Positions 6,647 through 12,076 of a DNA stretch of 13,837 bases are shown in pieces (position 1 is the first letter of the stretch; the number at the start of each line of letters is the position of its first letter). The stretch is from assembly GCA_964412905.1 (NCBI GenBank), contig CAYPQL010000035.1, positions 1 to 13,837 on the forward strand. The letters are read 5' to 3'. Source of the stretch: CAYPQL01 sp964412905 (GTDB taxonomy: Bacteria > Patescibacteriota > Minisyncoccia > JAHIHE01 > JAGLIN01). Below the pieces are notes generated by a model. That model searched no databases. It was given only the letters and a program-made list of their open reading frames with translations, and had not been told where the DNA came from. The position numbers were made by a program, and so were the translations under genes.

Positions 6647-8050
6647 ATGCTAAAAATAAATCTGAAAATAAATAAAAAATTATTCTTAATTCCAATCCTC
6701 TTTTTTGCGATTATAAGCGGAGCAGTTTTGGCGTTTCAAAAAAATAGCTTGGGGATAGAGAATAATAAAAATATAAATTTGCGCGCTTTCCCGCTGGAGT
6801 CCTCTGATGAGAGACTCCAGCGAGGCGGGAGCATTGATAACGAAATTATGCTTTCCGTTGCCGGCGAAGATGCCGGAGAAAGTGAAAATAAAGCTGAAGA
6901 TGAAAAAGAAAGAGAATTGAAATTCATGGAAAGCGTAAAAAAGATGGTTGAGGAGATTAAAGCCGTGTTTGGTTTTGTCGGCGATAAAGTTATAAATAAA
7001 ACTATAAACCCTGATTTAGAAATTGTGGAATCACAAAGAGAAATAAAAATTATCAGAGTCCCGGAGGATTATAAATCAATCCAGCTGGCGATTGACAGCG
7101 CTGGCGCGGGAGACAGAATAGAAGTTTCTGCGGGAGAATATCAGGAAAATATAATTATGAAAGAAGGAGTGAGTTTGATTGGATTAAGCGTTTCCGCAGA
7201 TGAAGCAGGCGAAACAAATGAAGTGAATGAAGCAAAGGAGCCAAACATCGAAGAAGCTTCAGCAATCAGTCCTTTTTCTTCGGTTGGGAAAGCGATACTA
7301 GACGGCGGAAATTTTGGCAATGTGATAACTTTTAAAGATAACATTACGAGCAAAACCGAATTTGCGGGATTCACAATCAAAAATGCCGGGAAAAGTTTGA
7401 GCGGAGTTTTTGTGGAAAATTCCTCGCCTTTCATCCATGACAATGCTTTTATTGATAATGAATACGGGATTTATATAAAAGGAAAATCATCTCCCGTGAT
7501 TCAAAAAAATGTGATCCAATTTTCCAACAAAGGGATTGAAGTTTTTAATTTTGAGAAGCAGGAAGAAAAGCAAGAAGGCTCCGCACAGGAGTATGGAGCC
7601 AACGATAATGAAACTAATCCGATTATCGTTGATAATTTGATAACGGATAATAAAATCGGAATTGATTTGTATCAGTCATCGGCGGTGATCAATCACAATG
7701 CGATCAGTTATAATAATCATTATAAAATATATTTAGGAGCCACTTATGGAATTTATCTGAGCAAGTCTTCCGCAGAGATTGCAAACAACATCATCACGGA
7801 CAGCGGGATTTGCGAGCTGTGCGCCGGAGTTAATGCCGACAAGGAAAGCAAGAATGTTGTTTTGAGATATAATAATATTTGGAACAATAAAAATAATTTT
7901 GTGTGTTTCGGGCAGTGCGTTATGGAAGACAATAATATTTCCTGCGAGCCGATGTTCATTGATTATTTTGGCGGTAGCTATAAATTAAGCGAGGAATCTC
8001 CCTTGATCGGCAAGGCGGAAGACGGGATGGATATTGGGGTGAGATGGTAG
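6647..8050 (+). CDS. Exported right-handed parallel beta-helix protein
   Basis: The 467-aa product begins with a lysine-rich stretch and a hydrophobic segment (about 12-30, LFLIPILFFAIISGAVLAF), giving a signal anchor or signal peptide. An acidic low-complexity linker follows (about 40-110). From residue 139 the sequence PEDYKSIQLAIDSAGAGDRI and GEYQENI is the typical opening of pectate-lyase/NosD-like beta-helices. Many repeat rungs of the type SPVIQKNVI, NPIIVDNLIT and SAVINHNAIS then run to the end, which closes with a YKLSEESPLIG cap seen in such proteins. It is probably a surface or periplasm-facing binding or polysaccharide-interacting protein; no catalytic residues can be assigned. Two palindromic DNA segments lie in the reading frame (6789-6830 and 7577-7600), both in linker or loop positions. 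It may be co-transcribed with the HAD gene. Confidence 0.8.
   Translation: MLKINLKINKKLFLIPILFFAIISGAVLAFQKNSLGIENNKNINLRAFPLESSDERLQRGGSIDNEIMLSVAGEDAGESENKAEDEKERELKFMESVKKMVEEIKAVFGFVGDKVINKTINPDLEIVESQREIKIIRVPEDYKSIQLAIDSAGAGDRIEVSAGEYQENIIMKEGVSLIGLSVSADEAGETNEVNEAKEPNIEEASAISPFSSVGKAILDGGNFGNVITFKDNITSKTEFAGFTIKNAGKSLSGVFVENSSPFIHDNAFIDNEYGIYIKGKSSPVIQKNVIQFSNKGIEVFNFEKQEEKQEGSAQEYGANDNETNPIIVDNLITDNKIGIDLYQSSAVINHNAISYNNHYKIYLGATYGIYLSKSSAEIANNIITDSGICELCAGVNADKESKNVVLRYNNIWNNKNNFVCFGQCVMEDNNISCEPMFIDYFGGSYKLSEESPLIGKAEDGMDIGVRW
6789..6830. repeat. Palindromic hairpin inside the beta-helix gene (linker)
   Basis: TCCCGC + TGGAGT on the left pair with ACTCCA + GCGGGA on the right around CTCT-GATG-AGAG, with a bulged C and a 5-nt GCGAG bulge. 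It is read in frame as roughly PLESSDERLQRGG, just after the signal segment, in a region otherwise rich in Asn, Glu and Lys. This looks like an in-frame palindromic insertion. Confidence 0.65.
7577..7600. repeat. Short hairpin inside the beta-helix gene (loop)
   Basis: GGCTCC (7577-7582) and GGAGCC (7595-7600) form a 6-bp stem with an internal CTCC/GGAG alternative. It encodes the GSAQEYGA segment in a charged loop between beta-helix rungs. Only six base pairs support it, so it may be chance, but it is more GC-rich than its surroundings. Confidence 0.35.
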
Positions 8051-8122
8051 ATTAGTATTAAGTATCTAGTATTAAGTATTAAGCTTTATTCCAAATTCAA
8101 TATTCTAAATTCTAAATTCCAG
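8051..8122. repeat. Spacer of repeated AT-rich words
   Basis: The 75-nt spacer before the UDG gene consists of AGTATTAAGTAT-type words (8056-8087) followed by AATTC/TAAATTC words (8094-8119). The same words occur in the spacers at 8826-8870, 9170-9244 and 11817-11849, so this is part of a dispersed family. Confidence 0.45.
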
Positions 8123-8125
8123 TCT

Positions 8126-8674
8126 ATGATCTTAAAAGACCTCAATAACCAAATCCTCAAATGCGAGAAGTGCGCGCTTTGCAAGACGCGGAGTAATGTC
8201 GTGCCGGGCGAGGGAAATCCAAAGGCGGAAATTATGTTCGTGGGCGAAGGTCCCGGGAAAAAAGAAGATGAGCTGGGCAGGCCATTTGTCGGCGCGGCGG
8301 GAAAATTGCTGGATAAGTTAATTCAGTCAATCGGACTTCAACGAAAAGATGTTTATATCGCTAATGTAGTGAAGTGCCGTCCGCCGGAAAACCGCGATCC
8401 CCTGCCGGAAGAAGTTAGCGCTTGCCGAACTTGGCTGGATAAACAAGTAGAAATTATAAAACCTAAATTAATAGTTCTTCTCGGCAGGCATTCAATGGAC
8501 AGATTTTTGCCGAACCAGAAAATATCCCTTGACCACGGCAAGCCGAAAAGATACAATAATCAAGTCTATTATCCCGTCTATCATCCCGCGGCGGCGCTTT
8601 ACAGAAACGGGCTTCTGGAAGATTTGAAAAAAGATTTTGAAAGAATACCGAAGATTTTGGAAATGATAGGTTAG
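8126..8674 (+). CDS. Type-4 uracil-DNA glycosylase (Fe-S)
   Basis: The enzyme removes uracil from DNA, giving abasic sites for endonuclease IV. The 182-aa protein has the family-4 iron-sulfur cysteine spacing: Cys13-X2-Cys16, Cys84 (VVKCRPPENR) and Cys100. Uracil-binding motifs are GEGPGKKEDELGRPFVGAAG (about 40-59) and the C-terminal HPAAALYRN. Length is normal for the family, and an extra Cys19 is present. The same family is often annotated as a phage SPO1 DNA polymerase-related protein because of domain homology, but the conserved cysteines and HPAA motif support the glycosylase. There is no Shine-Dalgarno; the first ATG fits the family start. The gene stands alone between two repeat spacers. 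Confidence 0.93.
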   Translation: MILKDLNNQILKCEKCALCKTRSNVVPGEGNPKAEIMFVGEGPGKKEDELGRPFVGAAGKLLDKLIQSIGLQRKDVYIANVVKCRPPENRDPLPEEVSACRTWLDKQVEIIKPKLIVLLGRHSMDRFLPNQKISLDHGKPKRYNNQVYYPVYHPAAALYRNGLLEDLKKDFERIPKILEMIG

Positions 8675-8825
8675 AATTTAGAATCTTGAATTATGAAATG
8701 CTATTTTTTGTCATTTCGAGCATCAGCGAGAAATCTATAATCTTTCGATATTTCTGCAGTATTTAGATTTCTCGCGAGGCGCTCGAAATGACAATTTTGC
8801 TGTATTTCATAATTCAAGGGAATTT
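8675..8825. repeat. 150-bp nested palindrome downstream of the UDG gene
   Basis: Three pairs of matching arms are nested around a 28-nt loop. CTTGAATTATGAAAT (8685-8699) pairs perfectly with 8804-8818. TTGTCATTTCGAGC (8708-8721) pairs with 8781-8794. GCGAGAAATCT (8726-8736) pairs with 8765-8775. The inner part resembles a dispersed TGTCATTTCGAGC...GAGAAATCT repeat seen in many bacterial genomes. It begins one base after the UDG stop codon and may end its transcript. The rest of the spacer to 8880 holds AATTCTAAATTC words. Confidence 0.8.
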
Positions 8826-8896
8826 AGAAAAAAATAAAAATTCTAAATTCCATATTCTAAATTCAATATTCATTTATTATTGACCATCAACAACAT

Positions 8897-8924
8897 TTGT
8901 GCTAACTTAAAAGATGTTTATAAC
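8897..8924 (+). promoter_or_regulatory. Possible promoter of the tRNA-Cys/tRNA-Leu cluster
   Basis: TTGTGC (8897-8902) and TATAAC (8919-8924) are spaced by 16 bp. The start would be near 8931, 20 nt before the first tRNA base at 8951. An alternative -35 (TTGACC, 8880-8885) has no good -10 partner. Confidence 0.4.
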
Positions 8925-8982
8925 ACTTGAAATTATCTTAGACAACCCATGGCATGGTGACCGAGTGGTTAGGTAGCGGTCT

Positions 8983-9125
8983 GCCTGCCCGCCAAACAGC
9001 TAATTTATTTTTATACATGGCCAGATAGCCAAGTAGCAAGGCAACGGTCTGCAAAACCGTTATCATGGGTGCGAATCCCATTCTGGCCTCTATGTGTGAC
9101 ACAAAGTAAATTTTGGCAGGCGGGC
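8983..9125. mobile_element. Inverted-repeat-bounded insert carrying tRNA-Cys
   Basis: The insert is bounded by GCCTGCCCGCCAAA (8983-8996) and TTTGGCAGGCGGGC (9112-9125). These pair over 13 of 14 positions, counting one G-U and one C/A mismatch. Weaker inverted similarity continues inward (AATTTATTT against AAAGTAAATT, and ACAT against ATGT). The arms end exactly on the GC of the interrupted anticodon. There is no ORF, and the cargo is the complete tRNA-Cys at 9019-9089. The GC-rich ends resemble other palindromic repeats of this genome (for example 13371-13390). It could be a non-autonomous, MITE-like cassette; mobility is inferred only. Confidence 0.5.
9019..9089 (+). tRNA. tRNA-Cys(GCA), complete, nested in the other tRNA-Cys
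   Basis: This is a perfect 71-nt cloverleaf: acceptor GGCCAGA/TCTGGCC, D stem GCC/GGC, anticodon stem ACGGT/ACCGT with loop CUGCAAA (GCA at 9051-9053), T stem ATGGG/CCCAT and discriminator U. CCA is not encoded. The D loop reads AAGTAGCAA and the T loop TGCGAAT, so position 18 is A rather than G and position 55 is G rather than U; 19-56 remains G-C. The paired change suggests an alternative but functional elbow contact. Its body resembles Bacillus-type tRNA-Cys, and it differs clearly from the interrupted outer copy, so it is not a recent duplicate of it. It is probably the working tRNA-Cys. Confidence 0.93.
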
Positions 9126-9167
9126 AAAACCGTTTACGCCGGTTCAAATCCGACCCATGCCTCAAAA

Positions 9168-9245
9168 AAGTATTAAGTATCCAGTATTTAGTATTAAGCA
9201 TTAGAAACCAAACGCTTAATACTTGATACTAAATACTTTATACTA
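9168..9245. repeat. AT-rich palindrome between tRNA-Cys and tRNA-Leu
   Basis: AGTATTAAGTATCC and AGTATTTAGTATTAAGC on the left mirror GCTTAATACTTGATACT and AAATACTTTATACT on the right (9214-9243), with a loop AATTAGAAACCAAAC-like centre. It is made of the same AGTATTAAGTAT words as the spacer at 8051-8090. It may separate the tRNA transcripts or aid processing. Confidence 0.6.
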
Positions 9246-9249
9246 ACTC

Positions 9250-9334
9250 GCCGGGGTGGCGGAATTGGTAGACGCGACGGACTTAAAATCCGTTGAACTT
9301 ATACTTCATGAGGGTTCGATTCCCTCCCTCGGCA
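9250..9334 (+). tRNA. tRNA-Leu(UAA)
   Basis: This 85-nt class II tRNA has acceptor GCCGGGG/CCTCGGC (one G-U), anticodon stem ACGGA/TCCGT with loop CUUAAAA (UAA at 9284-9286), a long variable arm (GAACTTATACTTC) and T arm GAGGG-TTCGATT-CCCTC. The discriminator is A. CCA is not encoded, and there is no intron at this often intron-bearing anticodon. Confidence 0.96.
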
Positions 9335-9362
9335 CAAATTTTTTAGCCGCTCAAACATAAAA

Positions 9363-10433
9363 ATGAAAAGAGTTGCTCTTGTAATATCTTTATTCATCGG
9401 CGCGCTTCTTTTCATGCTGACAATAAAGGAAGCGGGAGTGGATAATGTTAAAAACACTATCTTATTTTTTCCTGCCTCAATTTTAATCGTTGTCTTTCTG
9501 ATTAATTTTTTAGCCGTTTGCGTGATTGGCGCTTTGAGATGGAAAATTATTCTTGAATCGCAAAATAGCCACAAAATTGATTTTCTCAAAGTATTAAGAG
9601 CGAAACTTGCCGGATTTGCGATTAGTTATCTGACCCCCTCGGTTCTCGTCGGAGGAGAGCCGGTTCGGGCATATATGATCAAAGAAGAATCAGATTATGG
9701 CTGGGAAAAATCATTTGCTTCCGTCATTATTGATCAGGCAATATATTTTTTCACTCTATTCCTGTTTATGATAGCGGGATTTTTATTTTTGGCTGATCAT
9801 TTTTCTTTGCCGAGAGGAATGTTCTATGGGTTTGCTATTATTATTCTGGCAACCGTTTTTATTTTTCATCTGTTTCATTCCAGAATTATGAATAATAATC
9901 CCGATGGAGACGGACTTTTTATGTTTATCATAAAAACCGTCAGACTTAATAAATTCAGCTTTATCAAAAAAAGAGAAGACAATATTCGCAAAATGGAAAA
10001 AATTATAGAGCAGTTTTTTAAAAATAAAAAAAAGGCTTTTATCAAAGCTTTTCTTTTGGCGATTTTGGAAGCGATTTTTTATCTGATTATGATTTGGATC
10101 ATTGTTTTGACTCTCGGGAAAATAATTAATCTTTCCGAGGCTGTATCTATTTTCTTCTTAATTACTGTCGCGAACTTTATTCCAATTCCCGGGTCGCTGG
10201 GAAGTTTTGAAGCTTCTTTGACTTTTATTTTTAATCTTCTCGGGCTTGGCAAAAGCAACGGCTTTACTTTCAGTTTGATTTATAGATTTATCAACATCGC
10301 CCTTGTAGTCGTCGGATTTTTCGCCCTGATGCATTTTGAGCTCAAAATGCTCTCTCGCGACTTCAGCCTTGAAGCCCCGAAATCAATCCAAAAATTGCAC
10401 AGTTTTTTGATTAAGATGATTTATAAGAAGTGA
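9363..10433 (+). CDS. Flippase-like integral membrane protein (LPG synthase TM family)
   Basis: This 356-aa polytopic protein (about 8 membrane segments, for example 4-20, 36-58, 122-145, 153-170, 226-250, 258-275, 284-296, 305-324) matches the lysylphosphatidylglycerol synthase transmembrane region, also called UPF0104 or flippase-like domain. Diagnostic motifs are ISYLTPSVLVGGEPVRAYMI (GGEP at 97-100) and NFIPIPGSLGSFEASL (about 271-285). The soluble aminoacyltransferase domain of full MprF is absent, so it is a stand-alone membrane unit, likely involved in moving a lipid or lipid-linked sugar. The substrate is unknown. It starts 28 nt after tRNA-Leu, with no Shine-Dalgarno, and may be read through from the tRNA promoter. 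Confidence 0.88.
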   Translation: MKRVALVISLFIGALLFMLTIKEAGVDNVKNTILFFPASILIVVFLINFLAVCVIGALRWKIILESQNSHKIDFLKVLRAKLAGFAISYLTPSVLVGGEPVRAYMIKEESDYGWEKSFASVIIDQAIYFFTLFLFMIAGFLFLADHFSLPRGMFYGFAIIILATVFIFHLFHSRIMNNNPDGDGLFMFIIKTVRLNKFSFIKKREDNIRKMEKIIEQFFKNKKKAFIKAFLLAILEAIFYLIMIWIIVLTLGKIINLSEAVSIFFLITVANFIPIPGSLGSFEASLTFIFNLLGLGKSNGFTFSLIYRFINIALVVVGFFALMHFELKMLSRDFSLEAPKSIQKLHSFLIKMIYKK

Positions 10434-10459
10434 AAATGCGTTGAGATATTTTAAATAAT

Positions 10460-10491
10460 AAAAAAAGCCGCCAAATGTTTTTGTTTGACGG
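10460..10491 (-). terminator. Intrinsic terminator of the dGTPase-like gene
   Basis: Read on the minus strand, CCGTCAAA pairs with TTTGGCGG (one mismatch) around a CAAAAACA loop and is followed by CTTTTTTTA. It begins 14 nt after the dGTPase-like stop codon. On the plus strand the downstream side is T-rich too, so it may also serve the convergent flippase gene. Confidence 0.75.
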
Positions 10492-10505
10492 ATGAATATT
10501 TTATT

Positions 10506-11654
10506 TTACCACAACGGACTTTTCGTGTGGTCTATCTTTTTTCCTTTAAGAGAGCGGATTATTTCAAATATTGATAGCTGTCTTATCTGATCTTCTTCGA
10601 CTGGAGTTGGATTTCCTTTCTGCAATATTTTGGCGAGAATATTAACATCCTCGTCAGTCATCATGCTTATGACAAATTCCGGCGCTAACTTTTTCTCTAA
10701 CTTTTCTTTGACTAAATATTCAGTGAAATATTTTAGCACTAAATCAAGATTTGTTTTGTGATATGCCCTGTCTGGCATATCATTCAGTTTATTATATACA
10801 TTTGCATAAGCCCAAGCTCTTATTTTCTGAAAAGCAATGGCTATTTCGCTTTTTGAAAAAGAAACCGTTCCTTCTTGAAGGCTTTCTTCAATTAGCGCAT
10901 TTATGCAAATTCTTTGCATTTCTTTTATAAAATCTTTACCATTGCCGAACCCAAACAGTTTCAATTCTTCTGGCAGAACTAAATCTTTTAGCATCCCCAT
11001 TCTGTCAAAATCAATAATATCTGGAGGCAAATAAGCAATCTTGTCAGCTACTGCCACAGTAAACGCCTCGTTTGATAATCTTTCGCCATTATCCAGATTA
11101 TTTTTATCCAACGAATGATAAAGAATGCCAATAACTACTTCTCTGGTAAGATTTAGTTCTGCAACTTCTTGCAATATGATCACGCCATTGAGCGGGTGTT
11201 TTATACCCAGAATTCTACAGCCATTAGGACCGTAGGGACAATGGCCAACATCATGACCCAGAGCTATTGCTATGCAAAGATATATATTGAGGCCTAGCAT
11301 ATATGCTATTTGTATTGCAATAGCAACGACCTTGCCAGTATGAGTTCCTCTGTTGCTTACAAGATTGTTTAATGGCGTAGAAAAAACTTGCATTTTCCCA
11401 AATAATCTCCCGAACGGATCGCTTCCCTGGATTGCTATTATGTCGCGAAGAAATGGATCTATGCTTTTTTGCCATTCATCTTGTCTGCCTCGCATACTAT
11501 ATTCTCTGCCACCGCTCATTGTTATTGATACAAGCCCCTCGCTATTCGTATCATATCTCCTGCCACCGCTCATTGTTGTTGGTAAAAGTTGTTTGCTGTC
11601 AAATGTATTAAATGTTAATTGCCTTCTTTTCTCTCTTCCTTTTTTCAATTTCAT
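10506..11654 (-). CDS. dGTPase-like HD-domain phosphohydrolase
   Basis: The 382-aa protein (from ATG 11654) belongs to the dGTP triphosphohydrolase-like HD family. An N-terminal R-x-Y region precedes DPFGRLFGKMQVF (about 79-91), the counterpart of the usual AFRRLxxKTQVF. The metal ligands are RGTHTGKV (His105), ALGHDVGHCPYGPNG (His134, Asp135) and FTVAVADKIAYLPPDIID (Asp204). After HDVGH the family normally has PPFGHxGE; here it reads CPYGPNG, so the usual His and Glu are missing and substrate choice may differ. The N-terminus has a duplicated TMSGGR[R/E]Y (27-34, 45-52). Such enzymes hydrolyse dNTPs to nucleosides plus triphosphate, some acting in phage defence. It has its own strong promoter, RBS and terminator, so it is a single-gene unit. 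The true start may instead be TTG 11648. Confidence 0.85.
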   Translation of the reverse strand: MKLKKGREKRRQLTFNTFDSKQLLPTTMSGGRRYDTNSEGLVSITMSGGREYSMRGRQDEWQKSIDPFLRDIIAIQGSDPFGRLFGKMQVFSTPLNNLVSNRGTHTGKVVAIAIQIAYMLGLNIYLCIAIALGHDVGHCPYGPNGCRILGIKHPLNGVIILQEVAELNLTREVVIGILYHSLDKNNLDNGERLSNEAFTVAVADKIAYLPPDIIDFDRMGMLKDLVLPEELKLFGFGNGKDFIKEMQRICINALIEESLQEGTVSFSKSEIAIAFQKIRAWAYANVYNKLNDMPDRAYHKTNLDLVLKYFTEYLVKEKLEKKLAPEFVISMMTDEDVNILAKILQKGNPTPVEEDQIRQLSIFEIIRSLKGKKIDHTKSPLW

Positions 11655-11663
11655 TACCTCCTT
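11655..11663 (-). promoter_or_regulatory. Strong Shine-Dalgarno of the dGTPase-like gene
   Basis: The minus strand carries AAGGAGG (11657-11663). It is only 2 nt from the ATG at 11654, which is too close by usual rules, but 8 nt from an in-frame TTG at 11646-11648 (codon 3). The initiation codon may therefore be that TTG. Another in-frame TTG at 11684 lies upstream of the RBS and is unlikely. Confidence 0.6.
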
Positions 11664-11700
11664 AATCGTATATATAACTATCAAAGAACAAACTAAATAA

Positions 11701-11729
11701 ATACTATTCCAAAAAAATCAGTCTGTCAA
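11701..11729 (-). promoter_or_regulatory. Near-consensus promoter of the dGTPase-like gene
   Basis: On the minus strand TTGACA (11724-11729) and TAGTAT (11701-11706) are separated by exactly 17 bp. The start would be near 11694, giving a leader of about 40 nt. It lies just downstream of tRNA-Val and gives this gene independent expression. Confidence 0.75.
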
Positions 11730-11741
11730 TCTTTTAGAATG

Positions 11742-11815
11742 TGGGTCCGAGAAGAGTCGAACTTCTGACCTTTGCCGTGTCGAGGCAACGCTCTAACCAA
11801 CTGAGCTACGAACCC
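11742..11815 (-). tRNA. tRNA-Val(GAC) with C at position 33
   Basis: This 74-nt cloverleaf has acceptor GGGTTCG/CGGACCC (one G-U), D arm GCTC/GAGC, anticodon stem TTGCC/GGCAA, T arm AGAAG-TTCGACT-CTTCT and discriminator A. CCA is not encoded. The anticodon loop is UCGACAC, so the anticodon is GAC (11779-11781). Position 33, almost always U, is C. Everything else is regular and the amino acid call is clear. Confidence 0.93.
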
Positions 11816-11857
11816 GGAATTAGAATTTGGAATATTGAATTTGGAATTACCGCAAGC

Positions 11858-11866
11858 ATTTTAACA
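11858..11866 (-). promoter_or_regulatory. Extended -10 promoter of tRNA-Val
   Basis: On the minus strand TGTTAAAAT (TG, one base, TAAAAT) forms an extended -10 about 42 nt before the tRNA 5' end. No good -35 is seen. Between it and the tRNA lie AATTCCAAATTC words of the dispersed spacer family. Confidence 0.4.
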
Positions 11867-11990
11867 CATTTACAGCTTATCAGAAATTCAGGAAAATGCA
11901 AGGTGATAATTCATATAAGCATTTAAGCATACAAACAGAGATGAGTCCTTAACTAATTTCCAAGCATTAACAAAAGTAGATACATAGCAC

Positions 11991-12021
11991 AAAAAAACAG
12001 CCCAACAATATAAAGCCGTTT
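11991..12021 (-). terminator. Probable terminator of the LysM-CHAP gene
   Basis: On the minus strand AAACGGC pairs with GCTGTTT (one G-U) around a 13-nt loop and is followed by a run of seven T. It lies 56 nt after the stop codon. The stem is short, so efficiency is uncertain. The remaining spacer (11880-11990 and 12022-12076) is AT-rich with ACAAT-type short repeats and no gene. Confidence 0.5.
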
Positions 12022-12076
12022 TAAATAAAATAACAATACAACAATCTAACAATACAGCAATAGAACAATAAAATCC

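Larger units (their letters stand above)
8951..9162 (+). tRNA. tRNA-Cys(GCA) interrupted at the anticodon (intron-like or pseudogene)
   Basis: The 5' half (8951 to about 8984) and 3' half (about 9124-9162) together make a normal 71-nt tRNA-Cys once a 141-bp insert is removed. The acceptor GGCATGG pairs fully with CCATGCC (9155-9161), with discriminator U, as in other tRNA-Cys. The D arm is ACC/GGT with GG in the loop. The anticodon stem GCGGT/ACCGT encloses loop CUGCAAA, and the T loop is UUCAAAU. The only defect is a C-A mismatch at the second pair of the T stem. The break falls at the anticodon; the GC dinucleotide is present on both sides, so the cut may be CTGC|AAA or CT|GCAAA. No CCA is encoded. 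Whether the RNA is ever joined is unknown. It may be a pseudogene replaced by the inner copy. Confidence 0.7.

Noticed and set aside
8983..9125. Group I or group II intron in the outer tRNA-Cys
   Set aside because: The insert is only 141 bp, half of it a tRNA, with no room for a catalytic intron core and no recognisable core elements.
9170..9244. CRISPR-like array from repeated AGTATTAAGTAT words
   Set aside because: The words are imperfect, arranged as an inverted pair, and there are no regular spacers or cas genes.
11655..11684. TTG start at 11684 for the dGTPase-like gene
   Set aside because: It lies upstream of a strong Shine-Dalgarno and encodes only spacer-like residues; ATG 11654 or TTG 11648 is better.
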